From: Alphaproteobacteria bacterium
Lineage (GTDB): Bacteria > Pseudomonadota > Alphaproteobacteria > Sphingomonadales > Sphingomonadaceae
Length of the DNA: 13,686 nt
Direction of reading: 5' to 3'
NCBI GenBank assembly: GCA_018828205.1
Contig: JAHJWA010000402.1
Span: 1-13,686 of the forward strand
This document shows positions 6,875-13,686 of this stretch, piece by piece. Position numbers and translations under genes: made by a program. A model generated the notes under the pieces. The model ran no database searches. It saw only the letters and a list, made by a program, of their open reading frames with translations, and was not told where the DNA came from. How positions within the stretch are numbered: position 1 is the stretch's first letter; each line of letters begins with the position of its first letter.

Positions 6875-7545
6875 TTGCTCAACCTCGAACATCCGCGCCT
6901 CTTCCCCGCAAGAAATCCTTGGCTCGCCGGCTGGCGCTGCCTGTTGCCGCGGGCGGGGTCAGCGGGTTTATCGCCACGATGGGGTTTCTCGAGTTCGCCG
7001 AATTTTCCACCGTCGAAGGGCTGGGCGTCTCGCGCGAGATCGCCGGACTGGTGGGGGTGATCTACATCCTCACCGGGCTGGTGGTGGCACTGGGCGCGGC
7101 AAGGCCAGGCGTCGGAGCGAAGCTGCTCAATGTCGAGGATGCCGACGAGTTGCGCGAAGGCAAGCGGATGCTGGTGCCGAGCTCGGTCGCCATGGTGCTG
7201 CTGGGCGGCGCGCTGATCCTGCTGGCGCTCGCCGGCCCCGTGGGGCCGCTGGCGCCGGTTCTGAGCGTGGGCGGGGCGGTTCTTATGCTCGCCATTGCGA
7301 CATGGCTCGGGACCATCGCGCAGCGGCTCACCGACGAGATGCAGCGCGACCTCAACCGCGATGCCACGGCGAGCGCGTTCAGCCTGCTGCTGCTGATTGG
7401 CGGCGGCTGGGCCATGCTGGCGCATACAGGCTTCGTGACCGGGCCTGCGCCGCTCGATTGGCTGACGATGTTCTCGGTGGTCCTGCTGCTTGCCACCTTC
7501 TGGCAGGCGGGACGTCGCGGATTGATGACCCGCGGTCCCAATTGA
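6871..7545 (+). CDS. Six-helix inner membrane protein, function unknown
   Basis: I do not recognise a named family. The 224-aa protein starts at the ATG within the ATGA overlap with the regulator gene; a longer in-frame opening from 6646 would run through the regulator gene and is not credible. After a basic N-terminus (PRKKSLARR), hydrophobic segments occur at about 21-42, 57-77, 100-122, 127-149, 166-187 and 195-213, consistent with six membrane helices. A charged cytoplasmic-type loop at 83-99 (NVEDADELREGKRM) and another at 150-165 (QRLTDEMQRDLNRD) separate the pairs. No transporter, protease or kinase motif is visible. Coupling to a DNA-binding regulator suggests its amount is tightly set, or that it signals to the regulator. 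The end converges on glnA, with a terminator hairpin between them. Confidence 0.8.
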   Translation: MIAQPRTSAPLPRKKSLARRLALPVAAGGVSGFIATMGFLEFAEFSTVEGLGVSREIAGLVGVIYILTGLVVALGAARPGVGAKLLNVEDADELREGKRMLVPSSVAMVLLGGALILLALAGPVGPLAPVLSVGGAVLMLAIATWLGTIAQRLTDEMQRDLNRDATASAFSLLLLIGGGWAMLAHTGFVTGPAPLDWLTMFSVVLLLATFWQAGRRGLMTRGPN

Positions 7546-7565
7546 GACCGGGTGCGCCCCTCGCC

Positions 7566-7602
7566 AAAACCGAAGGGGCGCCCGGATCGCTCCGGACGCC
7601 CC
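7566..7602 (-). terminator. Rho-independent terminator of glnA
   Basis: On the minus strand a hairpin (7602-7575) pairs GGGGCG and TCCGG with their complements across one mismatch and a 4-base loop, and is followed by TTCGGTTTT. That is a strong intrinsic terminator 22 bases after the glnA stop. On the plus strand an overlapping alternative stem, GCGCCCC (7554-7560) with GGGGCGC (7575-7581), could slow transcripts from the membrane-protein gene, but lacks a T-tract there. Confidence 0.75.
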
Positions 7603-7624
7603 CCTCGGTGAAGTCTCGCGCTTA

Positions 7625-9034
7625 TCAGGCGCTGTAATACATGTCGAACTCTACCGCACAGGGCGTGGTCTCAACGCGGATGACTTCTTCCCATTTCAGT
7701 TCCGCGTAAGCGTCGATCTGGTCCTTGGTGAAGACATCGCCCTTGAGCAGGAATTCGTGATCCGCCTCGAGCGCCTCGAGCGCCTCGCGCAGGCTTCCGC
7801 AGACGGTGGGCACATCGGCCAGTTCGGCGGGCGGCAGATCGTAGAGATTCTTGTCCATCGCCTCGCCCGGGTGGAGCTTGTTCTGGATCCCGTCGAGACC
7901 CGCCATCAGCAGCGCCGCATAGGCGAGATAGGGGTTGGCCATCGCATCGGGGAAGCGAAACTCGACGCGCTTGGCCTTCTCGCCCGCACCATAGGGGATG
8001 CGGCACGAGGCCGAGCGGTTGCGCGCCGAATAGGCGAGCAGCACCGGCGCCTCGAACCCCGGGACCAGCCGCTTGTAGCTGTTGGTGGTGGGGTTGGTGA
8101 AGGCGTTCAGCGCCTTGGCGTGCTTGATCACGCCGGCGATGAAGAACAGGCAGTTCTCCGACAGGCCGGCGTATTCATTGCCCGCGAAGGTCGGCTTGCC
8201 CTCGGACCAGATCGACATATGCGTGTGCATGCCGGAGCCGTTGTCGTCCTTGATCGGCTTGGGCATGAAGGTCGCGGTCTTGCCATAGGCATGCGCGACC
8301 TGGTGGACGACATATTTGTAAATCTGCATGTTGTCGGCGGTTTCGACCAGCGTCGAATAGGTCAGGCCCAGCTCGTGCTGCGCGGCGGCGACCTCGTGGT
8401 GGTGCTTGTCGCAAGGCAGCCCCATCTCGAGCATGGTAGCGACCATCTCGCCGCGGATGTCGGTGGCCGAGTCGACGGGCGCAACGGGGAAATAGCCACC
8501 CTTGGCGCGCGGGCGGTGGCCCATGTTGCCGCTCTCGTATTCGCGGCCCGAATTGGTCGGCAGCTCGATATCGTCGAGCGTGAAGCCCGAACCGGCATAG
8601 CCATCCTCGAAGCGGACGTCGTCGAACATGAAGAATTCGGCCTCCGGGCCGACATAGATCGTGTCGCCGATCCCGGAATTACCCAGAAAGGCCTCGGCGC
8701 GCTTGGCGGTGGTGCGCGGATCGCGCGAATACCAGTCGCCGGTCGAGGGTTCGACGATGTCGCAGAACACGATCATGGTCGCCTCGGCGGCGAAGGGATC
8801 GAGATAGACCCGCTCGAGATCGGGTTTCAGGATCATGTCGCTCTCGTTGATCACCTTCCAGCCGGCGATCGAGGAGCCGTCGAACATCAGCCCGTCCTCG
8901 AGCATGTCCTCGTCGAGCGCGCGCGCGACCATGGTCAGATGGTGCCACTTGCCCTTGGGATCGGTGAAGCGCAGGTCGAGCCAGTCGATGTCTTCGTCGG
9001 TCAGCCGTTTGAGGATCTCGCTTGCACTTGCCAT
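7625..9034 (-). CDS. glnA: Glutamine synthetase type I
   Basis: GlnA makes glutamine from glutamate, ammonia and ATP in the cytoplasm as a dodecamer, and is the main entry of ammonia into metabolism. The 469-aa length is the family standard. Visible motifs in order are DGSSIAGW (52-59), the metal-binding PEAEFF (130-135), HHHEVAAAQHE (211-221), NGSGMHTHMS (265-274), NRSASCRIPYG (339-349) and EFRFPD (358-363). Tyr398 in KNLYDLPPAE is the adenylylation site, so activity should be tuned by GlnE in response to PII. I chose the ATG at 9034, which gives the standard N-terminus MASASEILKRL and has GGAG 9 bases upstream; the frame stays open further upstream, but that reaches into glnB. It follows glnB by 61 bases, as an operon, and ends in a strong terminator. 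Confidence 0.98.
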   Translation of the reverse strand: MASASEILKRLTDEDIDWLDLRFTDPKGKWHHLTMVARALDEDMLEDGLMFDGSSIAGWKVINESDMILKPDLERVYLDPFAAEATMIVFCDIVEPSTGDWYSRDPRTTAKRAEAFLGNSGIGDTIYVGPEAEFFMFDDVRFEDGYAGSGFTLDDIELPTNSGREYESGNMGHRPRAKGGYFPVAPVDSATDIRGEMVATMLEMGLPCDKHHHEVAAAQHELGLTYSTLVETADNMQIYKYVVHQVAHAYGKTATFMPKPIKDDNGSGMHTHMSIWSEGKPTFAGNEYAGLSENCLFFIAGVIKHAKALNAFTNPTTNSYKRLVPGFEAPVLLAYSARNRSASCRIPYGAGEKAKRVEFRFPDAMANPYLAYAALLMAGLDGIQNKLHPGEAMDKNLYDLPPAELADVPTVCGSLREALEALEADHEFLLKGDVFTKDQIDAYAELKWEEVIRVETTPCAVEFDMYYSA

Positions 9035-9095
9035 CGTCGTGTTCTCCGTATCGATTGAATTGCGTATCGGGCGCGGGGCCCCGGAATGGTTCGGT

Positions 9096-9434
9096 TCAGA
9101 TCGCGTCGTCGTCGCGCTCGCCGGTGCGGATGCGCAGCGCGGACTCGATCGGCGAGACGAAGATCTTGCCATCACCGATCCGCCCGGTTTGCGCGGCGTT
9201 GGCGATCGCCTCGACGGTGCGCTCGGCAATGGCGTCGGCGACTACAACCTCGAGCTTCACCTTGGGGAGGAAGTCGACCATATATTCGGCGCCGCGATAG
9301 AGCTCGGTATGGCCCTTCTGGCGGCCGAAGCCCTTCGCTTCGGTTACGGTGATGCCCGAGACGCCGACTTCGTGCAGCGCCTCCTTCACCTCGTCCAGCT
9401 TGAACGGCTTGATGATCGCCTCGATCTTTTTCAC
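9096..9434 (-). CDS. glnB: Nitrogen regulatory protein P-II
   Basis: This 112-aa trimeric signal protein reads 2-oxoglutarate, ATP/ADP and uridylylation state, and controls glutamine synthetase adenylylation and NtrB. The sequence is full length: MKKIEAIIKPFKLDEVKEAL at the N-terminus, the T-loop at about 37-55 with the uridylylation target Tyr51 (RGAEYMVDF), the B-loop around TGRIGDGKIFV (82-92), and the closing RTGERDDDAI. Tyr46 and Tyr51 are both present. The start is GTG at 9434, which gives the conserved MKKIEAI; an AGGGGA site lies about 10 bases upstream. It is followed by glnA on the same strand. A sigma-54-like promoter lies about 53 bases upstream. The genomic link with glnA favours GlnB over GlnK, which usually pairs with amtB. 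Confidence 0.97.
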   Translation of the reverse strand: MKKIEAIIKPFKLDEVKEALHEVGVSGITVTEAKGFGRQKGHTELYRGAEYMVDFLPKVKLEVVVADAIAERTVEAIANAAQTGRIGDGKIFVSPIESALRIRTGERDDDAI

Positions 9435-9486
9435 GTGTTGGTCGTCCCCTTTTGTGACCTACCTACGAATGCCGCGTGACAGGCGT

Positions 9487-9502
9487 TCCAAGAATCGTGC
9501 CA
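9487..9502 (-). promoter_or_regulatory. Near-consensus sigma-54 promoter for glnB-glnA
   Basis: The minus strand reads TGGCACGATTCTTGGA. The RpoN consensus is TGGCAC-N5-TTGCA, with GG and GC 10 bases apart. Here the -24 half is perfect, the spacing is exact and the -12 half has a single change (TTGGA for TTGCA). Transcription would begin near 9476, leaving a leader of about 40 bases before the GTG of glnB. Sigma-54/NtrC control of glnB-glnA is well established in several alphaproteobacteria, so position and context fit. The change at the -12 C is a real weakness. Confidence 0.6.
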
Positions 9503-9609
9503 AGCGCGCGGGCGAACCTAGAGCATCGAAGCGCGCGCGCAAGGCCGGTTTCGGGCAAGTTTCGCAAAGTCGACAGCTGCCAATTGCAACGGCATTGCCG
9601 ATGCCGAGG

Positions 9610-9634
9610 GCGCTGCCCAAATGCTGGGCAGCGC
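9610..9634. terminator. 10-bp perfect hairpin after argC; possible NtrC-like dyad
   Basis: GCGCTGCCCA (9610-9619) pairs perfectly with TGGGCAGCGC (9625-9634) around a 5-base loop, 12 bases after the argC stop. It is a likely end signal for argC transcripts, although no T-run follows on the minus strand. A smaller hairpin (CGGCAT-N5-ATGCCG, 9590-9606) sits just beyond. The inner part, TGCCCA-N5-TGGGCA, has the size and spacing of an NtrC site (TGCACC-N5-GGTGCA) with two mismatches per half, and lies about 130 bases upstream of the sigma-54 element. Either or both roles are possible. Confidence 0.5.
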
Positions 9635-9645
9635 ATGCCTGCTAT

Positions 9646-10593
9646 TCAGGCAGCGGGCAGCCTGAGGCCGGTGGTCTCGGGAAGGCCGCACATCAGATTG
9701 AGCGACTGGATCGCCGCCCCGCTGGCACCCTTGCCGAGGTTGTCGAGCCGGGCGACCAGCCGCGCGTTCCACCCGCCGGCGTTGCCGAAGACGAACAGCT
9801 CCATGCCGTCCGATGGCGGCGCGTCCACCTCCAGGTTCAACTCGCTCGGCACGCTGCCGGTATCAACCGAGACGACCGGCGAGTCCGCATAGAAATCCTC
9901 GAGCGCGGCGCGCAACGCCTCGGCGCTCGGTTCGCCCGTCATCGCTCCGAGATGGAGCGGAACCTCGACGATCATGCCGCGATAGGCCGGGACCACGGCG
10001 GGCGCGAAAATCACGCCGTGCTCGAGCCCGGCATGCATCTTCATTTCGGGTCCGTGCTTGTGCGCCATATCGTAGCCATAGGCGCGAAAGGCCGGCGCCC
10101 TTGGCGTCTCGAAGCGCTCGATCAGGCTTTTGCCGCCGCCCGAATAGCCGCTGACGGCGTTGACCGTATAGGGCCAGTCGGCTGGCAGCAGTCCGGCGCG
10201 CACCAGCGGGGCGACGAGGGCGAGAAAACCGGTCGGATAGCAGCCGGGATTGCTGACCCGGCGCGCTTCGGCGACGCGGCCGCGCCCGACCAGTTCGGGG
10301 AAGCCGTAGCACCAGCCCTCGGTGGTACGATGCGCGGATGAGGCGTCGATCACCCGCGTTCCCGCGGCGGGATCGAGCAGCTCCATTGCCTGCCGCGCAG
10401 CCTCGTCGGGGAGGCAAAGGATCGCGAAATCGGCATCGTTGAGCGCTTCGCGGCGCGCGGACTCGTCCTTGCGGCGGCTCTCGTCGAGTTCGATCAGCGT
10501 GACGCCGCCGCGCCCCGCCAGCCGCTCGAGAATCTCGAGCCCGGTGGTGCCAGCGGCGCCGTCGACGAAGACGCTATGGGGCATCATCGCCAT
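9646..10593 (-). CDS. argC: N-acetyl-gamma-glutamyl-phosphate reductase, type 2
   Basis: ArgC catalyses the NADPH-dependent reduction of N-acetylglutamyl-5-phosphate to the semialdehyde, the third step of arginine synthesis in the cytoplasm. At 315 aa it is the short type-2 form. Visible motifs are the dinucleotide-binding VFVDGAAGTTG (8-18), DASSAHRT (83-90), the catalytic Cys118 in SNPGCYPTG (114-122), the SGYSGGGKSLIE segment (148-159), the HKHGPEM segment near 178-184 with its conserved His, and the closing LDNLGKGASGAAIQSLNLM (283-301). Three ATG codons (10593, 10587, 10584) are possible starts and none has a clear ribosome binding site. All lie inside the end of the upstream SH3 gene, whose stop is at 10574, so translation is probably coupled by an 11-20 base overlap. 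Confidence 0.95.
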   Translation of the reverse strand: MAMMPHSVFVDGAAGTTGLEILERLAGRGGVTLIELDESRRKDESARREALNDADFAILCLPDEAARQAMELLDPAAGTRVIDASSAHRTTEGWCYGFPELVGRGRVAEARRVSNPGCYPTGFLALVAPLVRAGLLPADWPYTVNAVSGYSGGGKSLIERFETPRAPAFRAYGYDMAHKHGPEMKMHAGLEHGVIFAPAVVPAYRGMIVEVPLHLGAMTGEPSAEALRAALEDFYADSPVVSVDTGSVPSELNLEVDAPPSDGMELFVFGNAGGWNARLVARLDNLGKGASGAAIQSLNLMCGLPETTGLRLPAA

Positions 10594-10933
10594 CGGGGGC
10601 CAGGCTTGCTGCGGGAATGTAGCCGCTCGGGCCTTCGGGGCCGCGGCACACCCAGCACCAGCCCCCCGAACAGTCGAGCGCTTCGATCGCGCTGCCTGCA
10701 TCCAAAGTTGCCAACTGTTCGGAATCCGCGCGTGGCGCCAGCATCAGCGGCGTGTCCGAGGCGCCGATCGCGCGAATCTGCGGGATCACGTAATGCACCG
10801 CGAGAAAGCGGTGCGCGAGCGCGATATGCGCCAGATCGGCGCGCAGCGGCAGCGTGCCCGGCGCGGGGCGTTCGACAGCACCGGTCAGCCCGACGATGCC
10901 GTCGGGCAGGTCATAGGGTGCAGGCTGGCTCAC
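10574..10933 (-). CDS. Small SH3-domain protein upstream of argC
   Basis: The 119-aa protein has a bacterial SH3-like domain at about 62-113: a strand with PLMLAPRADSEQLATLDAGS, then LDCSGGWCWVC and GYIPAASL. Residues 22-53 (ERPAPGTLPLRADLAHIALA, then HRFLAVHYVIP) look like a separate conserved motif that I recall in similar sphingomonad proteins. There is no signal peptide or membrane segment, which is unusual because most bacterial SH3 domains act on the cell wall; a cytoplasmic role or an upstream missed start remains possible. Three cysteines cluster at 88, 93 and 96. The start is GTG at 10933 with only a weak GAGGA further upstream, so it is uncertain. The 3' end overlaps argC, so the two are cotranscribed. 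Its function is unknown. Confidence 0.78.
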   Translation of the reverse strand: MSQPAPYDLPDGIVGLTGAVERPAPGTLPLRADLAHIALAHRFLAVHYVIPQIRAIGASDTPLMLAPRADSEQLATLDAGSAIEALDCSGGWCWVCRGPEGPSGYIPAASLAPDGDDAP

Positions 10934-11044
10934 AGCGCGGTCGGGATCCTCGTCGAGGGCATGGCGGGCGCTTAGCCGCGCGGATGCGTCGCGGCAAGCA
11001 TGACGCCTTTGTTACGCACGATGCCGACACGAAGGCGCCGCATG

Positions 11045-12433
<1,389 letters not shown>

Positions 12434-12457
12434 TGTGCGGCTGTCCCTGTTTTGTGT

Positions 12458-12472
12458 TTTGCCTGTGGCAAA
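12458..12472. promoter_or_regulatory. TTTGCC-N3-GGCAAA dyad in the divergent intergenic gap
   Basis: A perfect 6-bp inverted repeat with a 3-base centre (TTTGCCTGTGGCAAA) lies in the 48-base gap between the aminopeptidase and the lipoprotein genes. It touches the lipoprotein's AAGGA site. It could be an operator shared by the divergent genes, or a small leader hairpin partly masking that ribosome site. No named regulator is suggested. Confidence 0.35.
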
Positions 12473-12475
12473 GGA
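12471..12475 (+). promoter_or_regulatory. AAGGA ribosome binding site deciding the lipoprotein start
   Basis: AAGGA ends 6 bases before the ATG at 12482, an ideal distance, but directly abuts the ATG at 12476. The start is therefore 12482 (MNPRLFL) rather than MRMNPRL or any earlier codon. Confidence 0.7.
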
Positions 12476-12481
12476 ATGCGA

Positions 12482-13303
12482 ATGAACCCGCGCCTGTTCC
12501 TGATTGCGGCCCTCCTGTCGAGTGCTGCGTGCTCGGATGCCAGCGAGATGGAGGAGCGGGTGGGCGCTTCCGCCGAGGCCAGCGCCCCCGCAACCCCGCC
12601 GCAGCCGCCGGGCACCGAAGCGGGCGAAGGCCGCGCCATTGCGGAGAGCACCGAGGATTACGAGTTCGAATATTCCTGGCCGGTTGCAGCCAATTCGATC
12701 CCTGCGCTGGCCACGGTGCTGCAGCGCCGCGCCGACAGCGCGCGCGCCGAACTGGTCGAGAACGCTGCCGAGGACCGCGCCGCCGCTGCCGAAGCCGATT
12801 ACCCCTTCCGCCCGCACAGCTTCATGGGCGAATGGGAGCTGGTGACCGATATTCCCGGCTGGCTGAGCCTTTCGGGCACGATCTCGACCTATTCGGGCGG
12901 CGCGCACCCCAACAGCGGTTTCGATAGCTTGCTGTGGGACAAGGAGACGGGGGGCGCACGCAATCCGCTCGATCTGTTCCGCAGCCCGCAGAATTTCGAA
13001 AACGCGATTGCGCGGCGCTTCTGCACCATGCTCGATGCCGAACGGGCCGAGCGGCGTGGCGCACCCGTAGATCCCGATGCCGACGACTATTTCAGCGACT
13101 GCCCCGTGGTCGAGGAGGTCACGGTCCTGCTGGGCTCATCGAATGGCGAAACCTTCGACCGGATCGGGATCCTGGTGATGCCCTATGTCGCCGGACCCTA
13201 TGCCGAGGGCTCGTATGAATTCGATCTGCCGGTTGACACCGCGCTGCTCGATGCGGTGCGGCGGAACTACCGGCGGTCCTTCTCGCTCGGTCCGCAGGAC
13301 TGA
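12482..13303 (+). CDS. DUF3298 / PdaC-like domain lipoprotein
   Basis: The 273-aa protein starts MNPRLFLIAALLSSAAC, a lipoprotein signal with Cys17 as the modified residue, so it should sit on the periplasmic side of a membrane. Residues 18-55 are an Ala/Pro/Glu linker. Residues about 58-270 resemble proteins with a DUF4163 (PdaC-like) half followed by DUF3298: a strand WELVTDIPGWLSLSGTIST, the signature GGAHPNSGFDSLLWD (139-153) with NPLDLF (161-166), and the closing VAGPYAEGSYEFDLPVD (236-252). In other bacteria this fold occurs in the RsiV anti-sigma factor, where it binds lysozyme, and in peptidoglycan-modifying proteins, but no catalytic residues are visible here and the role is unknown. 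Two Cys (181 and 207) might pair. It is divergent from the aminopeptidase and is followed after 52 bases by map. Confidence 0.88.
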   Translation: MNPRLFLIAALLSSAACSDASEMEERVGASAEASAPATPPQPPGTEAGEGRAIAESTEDYEFEYSWPVAANSIPALATVLQRRADSARAELVENAAEDRAAAAEADYPFRPHSFMGEWELVTDIPGWLSLSGTISTYSGGAHPNSGFDSLLWDKETGGARNPLDLFRSPQNFENAIARRFCTMLDAERAERRGAPVDPDADDYFSDCPVVEEVTVLLGSSNGETFDRIGILVMPYVAGPYAEGSYEFDLPVDTALLDAVRRNYRRSFSLGPQD

Positions 13304-13355
13304 GCCGGCACAGCAAACCCTCGCAATTTCGCGTCTCTGTCGCTACATCGCGGCC

Positions 13356-13686
13356 ATGACCGAATATCAGACCATCGACGGCAGTGAGACCGTCCTTCGC
13401 GACGGCACGATCAAACTTCACGGCGAGGAAGGCTTTGCCGGCATGCGCCGCGCGGGCCAACTCGCGGCGTCCATCCTCGACGAAATCGCGCCGATGGTGC
13501 AGCCCGGCGTATCCACCGCGGCGATCGACGACAGGGTGCGCGAACTCACGCTCGACGGCGGCGCGGTGCCCGCGACCATGGGCTATCGCGGCTATGCGCA
13601 CAGCTGTTGCATCTCGATCAACCACGTCATCTGCCACGGCATCCCCAGCGAGAAACTGCTGAAGGAGGGCGACATCGTCAACATCG
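13356..13686 (+). CDS. map: Methionine aminopeptidase type I (3' partial)
   Basis: Map removes the N-terminal Met from new proteins in the cytoplasm and is normally essential. The frame opens at the ATG at 13356 and runs off the window after 110 complete codons. The visible part has a 20-residue extension (MTEYQTIDGSETVLRDGTIK), then the pita-bread fold start: LHGEEGFAGMRRAGQLAASI, PGVSTAAID (50-58), GYRGYAHSCCISINHVICHG (77-96) and EGDIVNI at the edge. His94 corresponds to the conserved substrate-binding His79 of E. coli Map. The metal ligands lie beyond the window. No clear Shine-Dalgarno site precedes the ATG, though the N-terminus fits what I recall of sphingomonad Map proteins. The 52-base gap to the lipoprotein gene shows no clear terminator or promoter. 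Confidence 0.95.
   Translation, partial: MTEYQTIDGSETVLRDGTIKLHGEEGFAGMRRAGQLAASILDEIAPMVQPGVSTAAIDDRVRELTLDGGAVPATMGYRGYAHSCCISINHVICHGIPSEKLLKEGDIVNI

Noticed and set aside
7757..9058. A 433-codon open frame antisense to glnA
   Set aside because: glnA is unmistakable on the other strand. The antisense product (runs of Arg, Gly, Val, His and Asp) is a GC artefact.
9074..9083. CGGGGCCCCG palindrome in the glnB-glnA gap
   Set aside because: Short self-complementary GC runs are common at this base composition, and without a loop it is not a useful hairpin or a clear operator.
9035..9229. Upstream extension of glnA to 534 residues
   Set aside because: It would overlap glnB in another frame. 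The ATG at 9034 gives the standard 469-residue protein with a ribosome site.
10934..11044. Possible small gene in the 111-base gap between the SH3 gene and the aminopeptidase
   Set aside because: Only a nine-codon frame (MLAATHPRG) and weak inverted repeats are present, with no ribosome site that would support a gene.
12434..12907. 158-codon upstream extension of the M17 aminopeptidase
   Set aside because: It is antisense to the lipoprotein gene, which has its own signal sequence and ribosome site. The family length and a plausible start at 12433 do not need it.

Overview
The window is high-GC, gene-dense DNA with almost no intergenic space. The gene set points to an alphaproteobacterium: a TamB-type translocation protein, a glnB-glnA pair, the short (type 2) form of ArgC, and a methionine aminopeptidase with an N-terminal extension. 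Several proteins look most like those of Sphingomonadales, perhaps Erythrobacteraceae. That placement is my inference from recalled protein styles, not from a search. Nothing suggests a plasmid, an intact prophage or a genomic island.

Layout. Bases 1-3981 hold most of tamB on the + strand, with the 5' end outside the window. It meets, tail to tail and overlapping by 7 bases, a minus-strand pair (3975-5638): a fasciclin-domain lipoprotein and an unrecognised exported protein with three tyrosine-rich repeats. Next on the minus strand is an orphan phage-type lysozyme of family GH24 (5725-6309). A 358-base gap follows, with a REP-like palindrome and, next to the following gene, three evenly spaced 12-bp palindromes. 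These precede a plus-strand two-gene cassette, a 68-aa Xre-type regulator coupled to a six-helix membrane protein (6668-7545).

From 7625 to 12433 everything is on the minus strand. Read in the direction of transcription, the order is M17 leucyl aminopeptidase, a small SH3-domain protein overlapping argC, then glnB and glnA. A near-consensus sigma-54 promoter lies upstream of glnB, which fits nitrogen control of the PII / glutamine synthetase pair. A strong hairpin followed by a T-tract closes glnA. Divergent from the aminopeptidase, on the + strand, are a DUF3298-like lipoprotein (12482-13303) and the first 110 codons of map (13356 onward).

Most of the window is core metabolism (nitrogen assimilation, arginine synthesis, peptide and N-terminal Met processing) and envelope assembly. 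The parts least explained by known biology are the regulator/membrane-protein cassette with its triple operator, the exported three-repeat protein paired with a fasciclin lipoprotein, and the stand-alone lysozyme. I saw no CRISPR array, tRNA, rRNA, transposase or obvious defence system.
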